The notes beneath the pieces are model-generated. The model had not been told where the DNA came from, did not search any database, and was given only the letters and a program-made list of their open reading frames with translations. From Salticus scenicus (Eukaryota > Arthropoda > Arachnida > Araneae > Salticidae), in the NCBI GenBank assembly GCA_963930645.1, contig OZ005650.1, positions 234,078,188 through 234,142,187 on the forward strand: 64,000 nt of DNA. The letters are read 5' to 3'. The number at the start of each line of letters is the position of its first letter. Positions within the stretch are counted from its first letter, which is position 1. This document shows positions 47,279 through 58,670 of the stretch, one piece after another. The translations under genes and the position numbers were made by a program.

Positions 47279-47475
47279 ATGTCTTATTCCTTGGAGCAAC
47301 GTGTTTTTACTGTACTAGAGTACTACGGATTAGGCTGAAGTCTGAGGATGACGAGGTCAAGCTTTCAACAAAAATTTATTGTTAAGAAAGGTCCAGACCA
47401 GAAAACATTTTTGGAAATCGATATACAACAAATTACAAACCTTTCTGTCCAACATACCACTCTTTTCGACTTTCT
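47279..47475 (+). pseudogene. Mariner-superfamily transposase N-terminal fragment
   Basis: An ATG at 47279 opens MSYSLEQRVFTVLEYYGL, a stop at codon 20, then RSSFQQKFIVKKGPDQKT. This is the first helix-turn-helix region of a mariner-type transposase of the kind whose C-terminus is seen at 3.3-4.1 kb. The similarity stops after about 45 residues, where the frame continues into unrelated sequence. Catalytic parts are absent. It is either truncated or an internal-deletion derivative. No ends were identified. Confidence 0.6.
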
Positions 47476-47599
47476 GTTTTTCACTGTTTCGCAGTTATGC
47501 CATTCTAAATTTTTGGGAGTTCTTTCTGAAACACCCTATACTAAGTTTCTCCTATACTATGGCTATTCTAAATTAGTGTAATGTGTCTTTTATTGGATA

Positions 47600-48680
47600 T
47601 AAGTATGAACATGTTTATGCAATTAAAAAATCATTTATTTGTTTTATATATTTTTGATGAGAAATTGGATACATAATAGAAAATAAAACTCAGCTCTGTA
47701 AAAAATAAAAAAATAAAAAAATAATAATAGTAATAGTAATAATGATAATTTGCTAAAAGTATTGATAGATGCAGTGAGTAATAATTAGTTTTTAGAAAAA
47801 TATTTTAGCATTAACATGAAAACGCATTAACATGCAATCTGTACACAGTTGAAATAACATTTTATACGAACTTTCAAATATTTTACGATAATGATAGATG
47901 TGTTTTGTGTGATGTGGGGATTTCTAAACCGCCCATTTATTGAACTTATTATATTGTTATAATGTACTTTGTACAAATGGTACATTACAGCTTTTATTTA
48001 TTTGGTGTTTCCAGAGTTTAATAACACAATCTATCAAACTCTAATGTATTTCGAAAGGTTAATGTATGAATCTATAGAAAGAATTTTTTCAGCTTTAAGC
48101 AACTTTTATCGATTGGTGTATTTATAAACGAAACGTCATGATTAATCATCTTTAAATAACAAACTATAGTTTATATCTCTAGAAAATAATTCATACGTAG
48201 AAAAATTGCATTATTCACATTTATATATATGTTTTTTTTTTTTTTTTCGTTATCATTAGGTTAAATTTGTCTTCTATAAGGAACATTTAACAAAAATTCG
48301 TATGCAGATATTGAGATGTGTGAAAGTTATTAGAATAATTTTAAGTTTTAGGCTTTTCTGGCTTCATTTTTTTTTTCTTTTTGTGTGTGTGTGTGTGCAA
48401 TAAATATAGAGAAAATATTTAGTCCATCGATAATATAGAACTGATTTAATTAATATAATTACTTTTACTCCTTCATCTGCCGAAACCTTCGATTTGAAAA
48501 TTTATTTTGTAATATCCCTATAAATCAACTTTCTAATGTCATTAAAAAGATTTTTGATAATTTTTATATTGAAATGAACTAAATATTCCTAAAACTTCCT
48601 TTCTTTATTTATGTCATTTTTGTTTAAATAATAATTATATAATTTTTCAAGATGGGATTTTTAAACAGTCATGTAGTATT
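47600..48680. other. AT-rich spacer
   Basis: Short AAT/AAAAT runs at 47700-47745 and a (GT)n run at 48381-48397. No gene was seen. Confidence 0.5.
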
Positions 48681-49130
48681 GGTATGGGGACAAATAATTC
48701 TTCCAGTGCGGCTAATTTTTTCTTATTCTCCTTTGAACACAATTTTGCTGTAATTTATAATTTTAGTTTACATGCTTATCGTTGAATTGATATTTTAGTT
48801 TTTAATACAGATTTTAGTAATATTTTAAATTTAATGTATCCAGATATTTTAAAATTAAATAAAGCTAATAGAAATAAATTTGAAGCTGATTTCTTAGATA
48901 TTTCTTTTGTTTAAAAAAATAATTTTTTATGCTCTGATTTATATGATAAAAGAAAGAACTTTAACTTCAACTCTAACTGTATGCCCCATTGGAATTCTAA
49001 TTTAAGCCATAAAATTTACATAAATATAATAATTAATCAACTTTTAAGAATTAAGAGATTGTACAGTTATAATTTTACTATCAATAAACAAATATATAAT
49101 TTTTAAACACTTTTATTCTGTAAAAAATTA
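48681..49130 (+). pseudogene. Diverged Penelope-type reverse transcriptase fragment
   Basis: The frame starting GMGTNNSSSAANFFLFSFEH corresponds to the block before the RT catalytic motif (usual form P-x-G-T-N/P...A-D-x-x-L). HAYR, a stop, then IDILVF stands where Y-x-D-D is expected, so one catalytic Asp and the Tyr are lost. Downstream are LMYPDILKLNK, ADFLDISF, LYDKRKNFNFNSNCMPHWNS and KIYINIIINQLLRIKRLYSY, a conserved RT thumb segment. The sequence is clearly different from the other Penelope copies here. At least three stops are present. The exact RT class is uncertain. Confidence 0.6.
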
Positions 49131-49615
49131 TATCCTTTAAAGTTTATTTCAAATCATACTAGTAATGCTGATTTTTAGTTTATGTGACATCTCCGCAGCT
49201 TTGGACTTTGCACTGATTGGGTAGTCCTAGTAGATGTCCTATTTAATGTTGACAGCTCAAAGCCCAATCTTTAAGAAGGCTATGTGATTTATGTTTGGAG
49301 ATATATATGACGTACTGCCAGACATAGAATTGAACTTGGCATGTAGGGATAAAATAAGCATTCAACTGTTTTAAATTTTCATACAGTTTTCAAGCCGATA
49401 TTCCAATTTTGCCAACTTCGACTTAAACAGGTGGGGAGTTTTTGAATTTTTTATCCTTCAACCGGTACAAGTTGGGGTATGTCCTTGCTAGCATGTTCTC
49501 CTAGCAGCTTAACAAAATAATTAAAAAATAATTACTTTAAAATATTGTCAATATAAAATCTTTTTTATTTGTTGTTGAACTAAAAAAAATACAACATTGT
49601 TTATTAAATAAATCA
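49131..49615. other. AT-rich spacer
   Basis: No gene or repeat array recognised before the Tc1 element. Confidence 0.5.
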
Positions 49616-49617
49616 TA

Positions 49618-51046
49618 CACTGATGGAAAAAAAAATCCCAACACCAGGAAGGAGCTGTGCTAGATAAACGAAATTTGGTAGGCGCGTTTATACATCTGAA
49701 AGATGACGTCGATTCAAATTTCGAGCTACGCGCATAAGTGTGGCGCTAGTAGCGACACTATGAACATGCAAATGAGGTTTCCTTTAAATAAGCGAAGTAA
49801 GGTTCGTGATAGTTATTTACAGTTGAGATTTGACGTAGTGGGTTAATGTTAGTCAAGGATGCCTCTAAGAAGACGAAGAAGCCATTATCAACAGCTCACT
49901 GAGTTTGAACGAGGTCGTGTAGTAGGGCTACGAGAAGGTAGGTTTTCTTTCCGCGATATTGCAGAAAGACTTGGCAGGAATGTATCCACTGTGCATGAGT
50001 GTTGGTAGCAGTGGCCAAGGGAAGGTACTGCCTCAAGAAGACCGGGTTCCGGGCGGCCACGTGGCACTACTGAGAGGGAAGACCGCCGTATTCGGCGTAT
50101 GGCTGTGGCTAATCGTACTGCGTCTGCAGCTGAAATTCGAGCTGCAGTTGGCACCACAGTGACACAACGAACTGTTACAAATCGGTTACTTTAAGGACAG
50201 CTCCGAGCCTGACGCCCTGTAGCGTGCATTCCACTGACTCCAAACCACTGCCGTTTGCGACGTGAGTGGTGTCAAGCTAGAGCTCATTGGAGGACGGAGT
50301 GGAGATCTGTTGTGTTTTCTGATGAAAGCCGGTTCTGCCTTGGTCGCAGTGATAGCCGTGTGTTGGTTAGAAGGAGGCTAGGTGAACGCCTGCTAGCGAC
50401 CTGTCTGCGTCCTAGACACACAGGGCCTACTCCTGGAGTTATGGTTTGGGGAGCAATTTCGTATGACAGCAGGAGCACTCTCGTGGTTATCCCACGCACC
50501 CTGACTGCAAATTTGTACGTCAGTCTAGTGATACAACCTGTTGTGCTGCCATTCATGAACAGCAATCAAGGGGGTGTTTTCCAACAGGATAACGCTCGCC
50601 CTCATACCGCTGTTGTAACCCAACATGCTCTACAGAGTGTCGACATGTTGCCTTGGCCTGCTAGATCACCAGATCTTTCTCAAATCGAGCACGTATGGGA
50701 CATCATTGAACGACAACTCCAGCGTCATCCACAACCAGCATTAACCGTCCCTGCATTGACCGCCCAAGTGCCACAGGCATGGAACTCCATCCCACAAACT
50801 GATATCCGACACCTGTACGACACAATGCATGCACGTTTGCATGCTTGCATTCAAAATTCTGGCGGTTACACCGGTTACTAATGTACCAACATTTCACATT
50901 TGAAATGGCTCTTCTCGCCAATGGCTCTATCTGTGATCTTGAAACTTTATTCAATTAAATATGTTACCTAGACAAATGTATTGCTGAAATTTCATTACTG
51001 TACAATAATTTTTTGTTGGTGTTGGGATTTTTTTTTTCCATCAGTG
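49618..51046 (+). mobile_element. Tc1-family transposon, complete ends
   Basis: Terminal inverted repeats of about 29 bp begin CACTGATGG, continue with an A run, then TCCCAACACCA, at 49618 and in reverse at 51046. TA is duplicated outside both ends (49616-49617 and 51047-51048). The 1429-bp length and single transposase gene are standard. The ends look nearly identical, differing only in the A-run length and the last inner bases. This makes it one of the better preserved elements in the window, and it could in principle be mobilised by a transposase supplied from elsewhere. Confidence 0.96.
49859..50881 (+). pseudogene. Tc1 transposase with three in-frame stops
   Basis: Cut-and-paste transposase of 341 codons, with a single uninterrupted frame register from ATG 49859 to TAA 50879-50881. 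The N-terminal paired-like HTH reads LTEFERGRVVGLREGRFSFR and DIAERLGRNVSTV; a GRPR-type hook (GSGRPRG) follows. The catalytic triad is D in VVFSDESRF, D in FQQDNARPHTA and E in IEHVWD. I count 32 residues between the second D and the E, where Tc1 has 34. The C-terminus is RLHACIQNSGGYTGY. Stops are TAG 50006-50008, TAA 50192-50194 and TGA 50210-50212. There are no frameshifts. The catalytic half (50255-50881) is open. Confidence 0.95.
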
Positions 51047-51048
51047 TA

Positions 51049-51311
51049 TTTCAGTTGTCATAATATCAAGTTTGTTATACTAATTTGTTAATTTGAATTA
51101 TAATTTGGAGTATGCTAGCTTGGCATATCTTCAGAAACCTGTTAGGATTAAATAGTTTTTTAATGACTGTGTTCCCACCTGCTGATAAAAAAGTCACAGC
51201 TTTCTTGAAATTTTGGCTTGAATAGTTTTGAAATTAATTCTTGTTTATTAATACTGTTTAAAGAATTATTTTTGATTGTTTATAGATTTCACTTTCATTT
51301 TCATATCTATA

Positions 51312-51350
<39 letters not shown>

Positions 51351-51934
51351 CGTATGATGTAACTGAAATCGAAGCTGAAGTAATTTCTCATAATGAATTT
51401 GAATACTTTTGAATACTTTTGCGTGTCCCTATAAATATATCACTACAGATAATACCATAATTTATATGGGATGCAGTCTTTATTGCATATGAGAAAAGTG
51501 TGTTTTTATAAAAGACATTTATACAGTAATATGTCCGGGTTTTGATGTCGCTGCAAAACCTGTGTTATTAGATGAAATATTTTTATAGGAAGTGCTCAGC
51601 AGTGAATAAGGTAAACCTCAATAGTATACAATCAGTTTTATGGAAATTTTAAAATATTTATTTTAAAAAAAAAAACATTGATGTTGTAAAACATTGATGA
51701 AAAATATTTGAAATTTCTGGAAAATATTCTTTAAAAAGGAAACTAATTAAATCAAGAAATGAAATTTTATTTTTTTATATTAAAAAAAAATAAAAAAAAT
51801 AATAATAACGATTTAAAAAAATAATAACGCTTAAAATAATAAAATAATAACGCTTAAAAAAAAATGGGAATGCATAAATATTCTAACAATTTTGACACAT
51901 CCGCAAGTATATTTATATTTAATAATCTTATTTA
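51049..51934. other. AT-rich spacer
   Basis: (TA)n at about 51315-51344 and A-rich simple sequence at 51780-51860. No gene was seen. Confidence 0.5.
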
Positions 51935-51936
51935 TA

Positions 51937-52672
51937 CACTATCTTCCAATACGTATTTGGACACTTTCAAATTTAGACGTTTTGTCATATACCTAGAAAA
52001 AATTCTGTAGGAATTACCTTGAAACATTGGTAATATAAAGAACATGTTATACCTCATACACTTCTGAAAAAATTTTGTTTCTGAACAAGAAATAGGGACA
52101 AGTAAAAGATAAAAAAAAATCAAAATATATTGGGTCCGCCTACAGCAAGTAATGATTGAAATGCGTTTTAGCTGTAGCACGTTATTATGAGGATTATTCT
52201 AATTATCTGTGTAAATTAGATCCAGTGCAAAGCCATATTTAGGAAACTTGACATATTACATCAGGCACAGCATACAGTAATCAGAATACAAAAATGTTAA
52301 ATATCTTGCGAATAATATTATTTTTAAATAAATTATTTTTTTTAATAAACTTTTTCTTAATAATTTTTTATTTTTAATAATTTAACATGAGTACTTTTAC
52401 GAAATAATTTTTAACTACGCATGCGCAATCTTTTAAAAAAATTCATTTGCATAAATTAATAGCCAAAAGTATTAAGCTAGGTATATGAAAACCCCAAAGA
52501 AATATCGTGCAAATTCAAAAAGTTAAGTTATGAGAGATAGAATGGACAGTATTTCGGTTCTTCGCAAAAATAAATAAATAAATAAATGAATAAATAAAAA
52601 TAAGATGTTAGAGGGTTTTATCAATATTTATTTACAATCAGAAAACCCCGCATTATCATTGGGCATTGACTG

Positions 52673-52716
<44 letters not shown>

Positions 52717-53401
52717 GTGTAAAAACCCCTATAGTGTAGCTTCTATTTTGAAAGAAACTGAAATTCTGTTCATTCTATCTCTCACCACTTTTTAAATTTG
52801 CAGGATATTTGGCTGGAGTTTTCATATAAGTAGCTCAATATTTTTGGGTATTAAATTCTGGAAATGAATTTTGTTTTTAATCTTGCGCATTCGTAGTTAA
52901 AAATTAGTAAAAGTGCTCATATTTTGAAAGATATTTTATATTTTTGCATTCTGATTGTTGTATGTTGTTGTTGTATCTAATGCAGTATGCCAAGTTTCCT
53001 AAAAATTACTTTGCACTGGGTCAAATACCCTAGGTGTTATAATTAAAAAAGTGGAAATTCTTTTTGTAATATTTTAAAGAAACCATTATATATCCATGAA
53101 TATATGTGTTAGCTTCATAAAAATGTATGCAAGTAATTAGAAAAATCCTCATAATCTTACATAGCAGCCATAATGCGTTTGAAGCATTACTTTTTACAGG
53201 GTGATCAAAAATATTTTGACTTTTGCTTAATTTTTTACTGGTCACTTTTTCCTCTAAAAGACAAAACTTTTATTGAAATATATGAGGTATAATATGTTCT
53301 TTATACACCCAAAGTTTCAAAATAATTCCTAAAGAATTTTTCTAGATATTTAACAAAGCGTCCAAAATGGAAAGTGTCCAAATACTTATTGGTAGAGAGC
53401 G
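51937..53401. mobile_element. Palindromic non-coding element, 1.47 kb
   Basis: The left half (51937-52570) and right half (about 52730-53401) are inverted copies with moderate divergence. The ends read CACTATCTTCCAATACGTAT and, on the other strand, CGCTCTCTACCAATAAGTAT, both continuing TTGGACACTTTC. Inner landmarks include ACCT(A)GAAAAA, AAAGAACATGTTATACCTCA, ATCCTCATAAT, TAGTTAAAAATTA and CATTCTATCTCTCA. A (TA)n run (52677-52710) marks the centre. TA precedes the left end. The right flank is TT, so a TA duplication is not confirmed. It has no coding frame. A Tc1-mariner-type foldback MITE is likely. Confidence 0.75.
52677..52710. repeat. (TA)n microsatellite
   Basis: TA run at the centre of the palindromic element, where long palindromes often accumulate such expansions. 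Confidence 0.93.
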
Positions 53402-53494
53402 TTCTTTGGATGATTTTCAAATAAATATTTTTTGACTTCAATCATTCAATAATCCTGTTAAAATTAATCTTATGTAGGGAACCCATGACTAAAC

Positions 53495-54579
53495 CTTCCC
53501 CTCTCTCCCCAATTCTCGCAGATATTTACTAGCACTATTTCGAAAGCAAGCTTTTTAAGAAAATATCTTTTCCTTTTTGGACTCGTTACGTTAACGACAC
53601 CTTCACGCTTATCGACATACCTCATCACAATATTGATCATGTCTTAGAAACTTTAAATTTAATTGACAGTAATATCCAGTTTACATATGAAATAGAAAAT
53701 AATGGCTCCCTTCCATTTCTTGATACCCTCGTCTCTCGCGCTGTAAATGGATTTTCAACCACCGTCTATCGAAAAATTTTGCTGTCTCCCTTCCTCCCCA
53801 TGCGTGTTCATGTCACCCACCTAACCAAAAAATGTCTGCTTTCTATGCTTTTGTAAACCGCGCACTTAATATTTGTTCAAATCCTATTTTATTAAAATCT
53901 GAAATTAAATACCTTAAAGCCATTGCAATTGACAGAGTTTATGACACTTCCATTATAGACAAAACTATCCAAAAATTACAACTCCCTCGTATTTCGTCTA
54001 CTAAATCAGTCTCTTCTAATATCAGTATTGTCTTACCCTATTTTCCTAAATCCAGTCAAACCATAGCTAAAATTCTCAAACAATATAATTTTAAAATAAT
54101 ATTTTCGCCTTCCAATAGACTCACCTTTTCTCAGTTAAAAAATCCCATTGATATGCATAATTCTTGGGGTATTTATAGTATTTCCTGTCAGTGTGGTTTA
54201 TCATATATTGGCCAAACTAAACGCAGTCTTAAATTTCGTCTAAACGAACATATGAATTGCGTCCGCAAACAAGAAACCAATAAATCGGCTATTTCTAAAC
54301 ATTGCTGGGAGGAAAATCATAATTTTAAATTTAATTCAGCTAAAATAATTTGCAGACCTAAATCTATTCATGAACTCGATTTCTTTGAAGATTTTCATAT
54401 TTATAAAAATATTAAAAACCTTGTAAATTGTGATTTCGCTATTCCCTATTTGTCTGACTGTTGGAAACTTTATATTCAATCCACATTTTCTTAATTTTTC
54501 TACTGTTTACACAGCTAACTTTCCTAAATTCCTATTGGCCACTCTCCCCACCTTTCCTGTAATCCTATTGGTTAAACTA
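53495..54579 (+). pseudogene. Penelope-like RT and GIY-YIG endonuclease remnant
   Basis: The frame opens within RT at SPLSPILADIY (about 53500), followed by a stop, then FPFWTRYVNDTFTLID. The catalytic box, normally Y-V-D-D, reads YVND here. LPFLDTLVSRAVNGFSTTVY follows. After a frameshift near 53770-53830 the 220-residue frame 53832-54494 gives the thumb and linker, then GIYSISCQCGLSYIGQTKRS, the GIY-YIG motif with a CxC between the two parts, and HCWEENHNF to the end at TAA 54492-54494. The 3' UTR continues to about 54579 and stops, without the hammerhead region present in the 39-kb copy. The 5' RT part and terminal repeats are missing. Confidence 0.92.
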
Positions 54580-54581
54580 TT

Positions 54582-55535
54582 GGGTAAAACACAATCTGTT
54601 GTAGCAGAAGCGTTAGGTGCTTCAGAAAGTTCATTTTCCAAACTATGAAATCATTTCGTGGAAACTGGAAATGTTCGCCTAAGATTTAGAGAAGTTCGTA
54701 CGCATGCAACAATACGAAACAAGGATCAGTATTTAACACTAACGGCTAGAAGAAACGCCACTATGAACTTAATTACAACAGTACCTTCAGAGGCCTATAC
54801 GTAACATAATTTCGATTCAAACTGTTAGAAACTAACTACACCATGTAAGTTTGCATGTTCGCAAATCTATGGTTTGTGTTTCGTTGACAGTAGATCAATA
54901 TGCTGCCCTCAGGAGGCAGCATAAGAACATTTAAGAAAGGTACGAGATAAGTAAAGCAATGTTCTCATCATAGACGAGTGCTGCATTAGTGTTCAACCTG
55001 ACAATAGGCGGGTTCTCCTCTGGAGAAAAACTGGCACTCGGAATAATCTTGCATTTGGACATGAGAAATTCCGATTTGAAGGAGGGGGACTCGTTGTCAT
55101 TGCCGGTATTACATCAATGGTTTTAACGACCTGTATCAGGAATGAAGTACTGACGGCTGAGTGATATAAGGAGGATATTCTCACACCTATTTTGGTCTAC
55201 AACAATTACGGATGAATCCCTTATCATGCGTGACGCCCGGTCACATTGAGACCTGTTGGACAATTTCCTTTTCAACAAAGGAATCCTTCGAATGGATTGG
55301 GCAGCATGTTACCCTAATATAAATTCAAATAACACGTTTGGGACATGCTAAGGAGAATGATTGATTAACGCTTATCACTTTCTGAAACAATTCGTCAGTT
55401 GGAATGTTCTCTTCTACAGGGCTGGGAGAGAAACCGCAGTTCCTTATTGATATTTCCCACTGATTCCAAACGTTGTAGGTGTGCAACATTTATTTCAGTC
55501 AGGCTAAAACTTACAGCTTATTACAAGTGATTTCT
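54582..55535 (+). pseudogene. Tc1-type transposase remnant fused to the Penelope 3' end
   Basis: The plus strand reads QSVVAEALGASESSFSKL, an HTH segment, then a broken middle. DECCISVQPDNRRVLLWRKT carries the first catalytic Asp region, followed by GTRNNLAFGHEKFRFEGGGL and VVIAGI. Later pieces include ILTPILVYNN, HVWDMLRRMID (end of the third catalytic block) and a tail like that of other Tc1 proteins. Stops occur about every 30-40 codons. The start is missing, and similarity begins within a few bases of where the Penelope 3' UTR ends. No terminal repeats were recognised. Confidence 0.8.
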
Positions 55536-55539
55536 ATTC

Positions 55540-55970
55540 AAGTAATTACATTTTTTGTTTGTTTTTATTTAGGTACAATTTGTGCATTTTTTGTTTACCA
55601 ACAAATATCGCAAATAACATTTTACTATTGCTTGTTCGTGGCTTCTTTATATTTTTCTATATCAAACAACACCTATATATCATATAACAACCAACATAAC
55701 ATTTACTCTTCGACAGTTTATATTCAAAATCATAATCTCCCTCATTTGTTTTGAGGAGTATCTTTCAAAAAATATTTACTGTCTTGAAATACTTTTTTGC
55801 TGCAGAACTCCTAATAATATATGTCTTGAGGCAAGAATGATATCAGTTAACCTTTTAATATTTACTACATATTTTAAAAGAAGCTGAAATAATTTCAAAT
55901 AGAGTAATTTACATATAACGTAACATAAATATGAAAAAAAAAAATTGAAACATCAATATGTAAACGTACC
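55540..55970. other. AT-rich spacer
   Basis: A 91-residue frame (55479-55754) is hydrophobic but overlaps the decayed transposase tail and shows no family signal. Confidence 0.4.
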
Positions 55971-55974
55971 CAGA

Positions 55975-56145
55975 TAGCAAAATTAGTTTGCTGCAAACTT
56001 GCAGCAGTCTTGCTTTGCAAGACTGCAAACTTGCAACAAGTTCACCATGACAAGTTTGCAAGTTCATAACAAGACTGAAGCAAGTTCCGAAGTCACCAGA
56101 CGCCAAATTTTCAGCTAACTTGTCGTGCAAGTCTTATTCTTGTCA
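55975..56145. repeat. CTTGCAGCAAACTTGCAACAAG-type degenerate repeat
   Basis: Interleaved direct and inverted copies of TTGCAGCA, CTTGCAA, AAGTTTGC and CAAGACTGC. This block lies directly before the 54-bp minisatellite and shares its TCAAACTTGCAGCAAA word, so both probably have one origin. Confidence 0.6.
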
Positions 56146-56545
56146 TGTCAAACTTGCAGCAAACTTATTTAAAATTGGCAGAAAAGTTTAGGTTTGTCAT
56201 ATCAAACTTGCTGCAAATTCACTGCAACTTATTAAAAAATTTTATTTTTGTCACATCAAGCTTGCTGCAATTTCACTACAAATTAGGAGAAAATTTTATT
56301 TTTGTCACATCAAGCTTGCTGCAATTTCAATGCAAATTAGGAGGAAAATTTAGTTTTGTCACATCAAGCTTGCTGCAACTCCATTGCAAATTAGAAGGAA
56401 AATTTAGTTTTGTCACATCAAGCTTGCTGCAATTTCATTGCAAATTAGGAGGAAAATTTAGTTTTGTCGCATCAAGCTTGCTGCAATTTTATTGCAAATA
56501 AGTAAGAAAATTTAGTCTTGTCATATCAAATTTACTGCAAATTAG
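56145..56545 (+). repeat. Minisatellite, 54-bp unit, about seven copies
   Basis: Units contain TTTGTCACATCAAGCTTGCT, then GCAATTTCATTGCAAATTAG and GAGGAAAATTTAG. The inner copies are nearly identical and the outer copies diverge. The period is 54 bp, so a 118-residue frame (56145-56501) made of an 18-residue repeat stays open by arithmetic. I see no other coding evidence. Confidence 0.93.
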
Positions 56546-56589
56546 AAAAAATTTCTTTGTTATATCGAAATGTCTGCAAAGCATCAATC

Positions 56590-58470
56590 TTGCTGTGTCA
56601 CACATTATATGTACTAATTTCACTTTTTTTGACACCTTCAATTTTATACATAATACAGAGTTTTTATTTATTTTAGCCAACTTTATATTTTGGGTACTCA
56701 TTTGATTATGATATTTTGTGCCAAAACAAAAGCTCTTCCTAAATTTTATGAATGACAAATAACATAAATATTGAGTATCAACATGCGCTACAAGAAACGA
56801 AGATCTGATTAGTCCTCCCCCCGCCACCCCAAAAAAAAAAGTTAAAATAAAAATAAATTATGGTAGTGGTGGGTATTGTTTACATATATATTTTTTAACT
56901 CTGAATTTGATATCATCCGTAAGCTGATCCGATCATTTGTTACAAATGTTAGGATGGGTGTTATGAATTCATAAATTTAAAAATTATATTATAGTGCAGG
57001 CAAAGCAGTTTTTTTTTTTTTTTTTTTTTTGTCGCAACTTATAGATATTCGTCAAAACTTAGAAAAACATAGATGTGACACTGGAAATGAAGATCCATCA
57101 ATGAGTTATTTCCTCCTTTTTCTTAACCCATAAATGCCGGGTTACTTTTAAATCAATTTAAAAATGTTTTACTTCATTCCATTTTTTATATAAACTATAG
57201 GGAAAAAACTTTAAAGCTGCAGAACAGTTAGGTTCCTCCTCTTATTCTCTCCCCATGCTATCCTTTGGTATTCATGATATGGGATTTTCATTCAAAAATG
57301 AAGTTTTTCAGATTGTTTTTTGAATGCCAATATGTTGTCTTTTGACCTAGTGAACTTCCCCCCCCCCCCCCCAATTTATTTGAATATTTTATTTCATTAA
57401 GTAAATTTATGACTAAGTTTGGATCTCTAAACGAAATATTTATTTTTTCAATATTAAAAAACATTTTTAAATGAAATATTCTTATAAAAACGAAGCAATG
57501 AAAATCCCATAGGATAATATGGGAAGAAAGCCTAAAGTTAACACTTATTACAAAACATGTGGAGGCAAATTGTAAGCATATTCAATAGTATAAAATTTTG
57601 TCTCTCTGACAATTTCAATTTAGTGCAATCATAATAAATGTTTATTGCTTGCATTAAACTATATATAATATTCAGTTTGTGAATTATCTAACATTTTTAT
57701 GCTACACAAACTATAGCTTAAAAGGGATTCTAAATCTCTAAAAATACACAAAGGAAAATATTAGTAGAAGATATGTAAACTCTAAATTTTCAATTTATCC
57801 TGATATTTTAGTTTGAAAAAATCAATTTGTTTACACACAATATTAAATTGTCATATATAAATATCTACTAAATAAACTCTAAATTTTTTTATAGTATATT
57901 TATTACTCATCATTAAACAAATCCTAGAACTACTCTTTTCTGAAATAAATTGCTATAAATATCCAATTATTTACAAAATTCTCTTTGATGTAATTGTATA
58001 TTGAATTATTTGCATAATTCATATAAAACATTAAGGCTGCTTATTCTTTCTTGTGATTTATCTGTCTCTAGTCACTAAATCCCATGTAAGTCTATGACGA
58101 AATTTATAAAATTACTCATCTTTTATTTTCGTATTCACATTCAGAAAATTCACAACCAGTAAATAGTACTTTATCTGCAAAAAATATATTTTTAAAATTT
58201 CAATATTTCACTTTTCAGTAATTCCCTTAATGAAAATTCACAGTTTTAAACTCAAAATTCACGTTTTAAAGTTTATATAAAGCAAGTACTAATTCTAACA
58301 GTTGTATACTTTCAGAATGTAAAAACTGAATTTAAAAATAACAAATAAGTAATTCTATAAACAATTTAACTAACAGAACATGTGCTTTAAATGACCTTCA
58401 CGATCTGTGTGTTCCCTTAAAGCTTTTAAGGAAAAGAAATAGATAATAAAACAGACAGAAATAATATATA
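56590..58470. other. AT-rich spacer
   Basis: Poly(T) at 57011-57030 and a C run at about 57358-57372. No gene or inverted repeat recognised. Confidence 0.5.
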
Positions 58471-58650
58471 TACAGTGCGTGTCGAAATGATAGGTCCACC
58501 CGCATTTTTCAAAATTTAGACTCTTAATTGAGAATAATAATCACTTTTTTGGTAGAGATAATTAATCAGTAATTGTTATAACTATTTATGAAGCAATTTC
58601 TTAAAAATAAATAATTCCTTTTTATTTTATGCAAATTTTCAGTTTCAGAC

Positions 58651-58670
58651 CGTTTCGAAAAGATAGGTCC
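58651..58670 (+). repeat. Internal binding-site-like repeat, left
   Basis: CGTTTCGAAAAGATAGGTCC repeats the core of the outer terminal repeat (TCGAAATGATAGGTCC) in the same direction. Confidence 0.8.

Noticed and set aside
49888..50954. Minus-strand frames of 83-93 residues across the Tc1 element
   Set aside because: They are shadows of the GC-richer transposase gene on the plus strand.
54993..55184. Minus-strand 63-residue frame
   Set aside because: It is the antisense of the Tc1 remnant, whose plus-strand reading has clear transposase similarity.
55479..55754. 91-residue hydrophobic frame as a membrane protein
   Set aside because: AT-rich DNA yields F, I, L and Y-rich frames by chance. 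It overlaps the transposase tail and has no defined start context.
56145..56501. 118-residue frame as a protein-coding gene
   Set aside because: The frame is open because the minisatellite period is 54 bp. There is no promoter, domain or non-repeat coding part.
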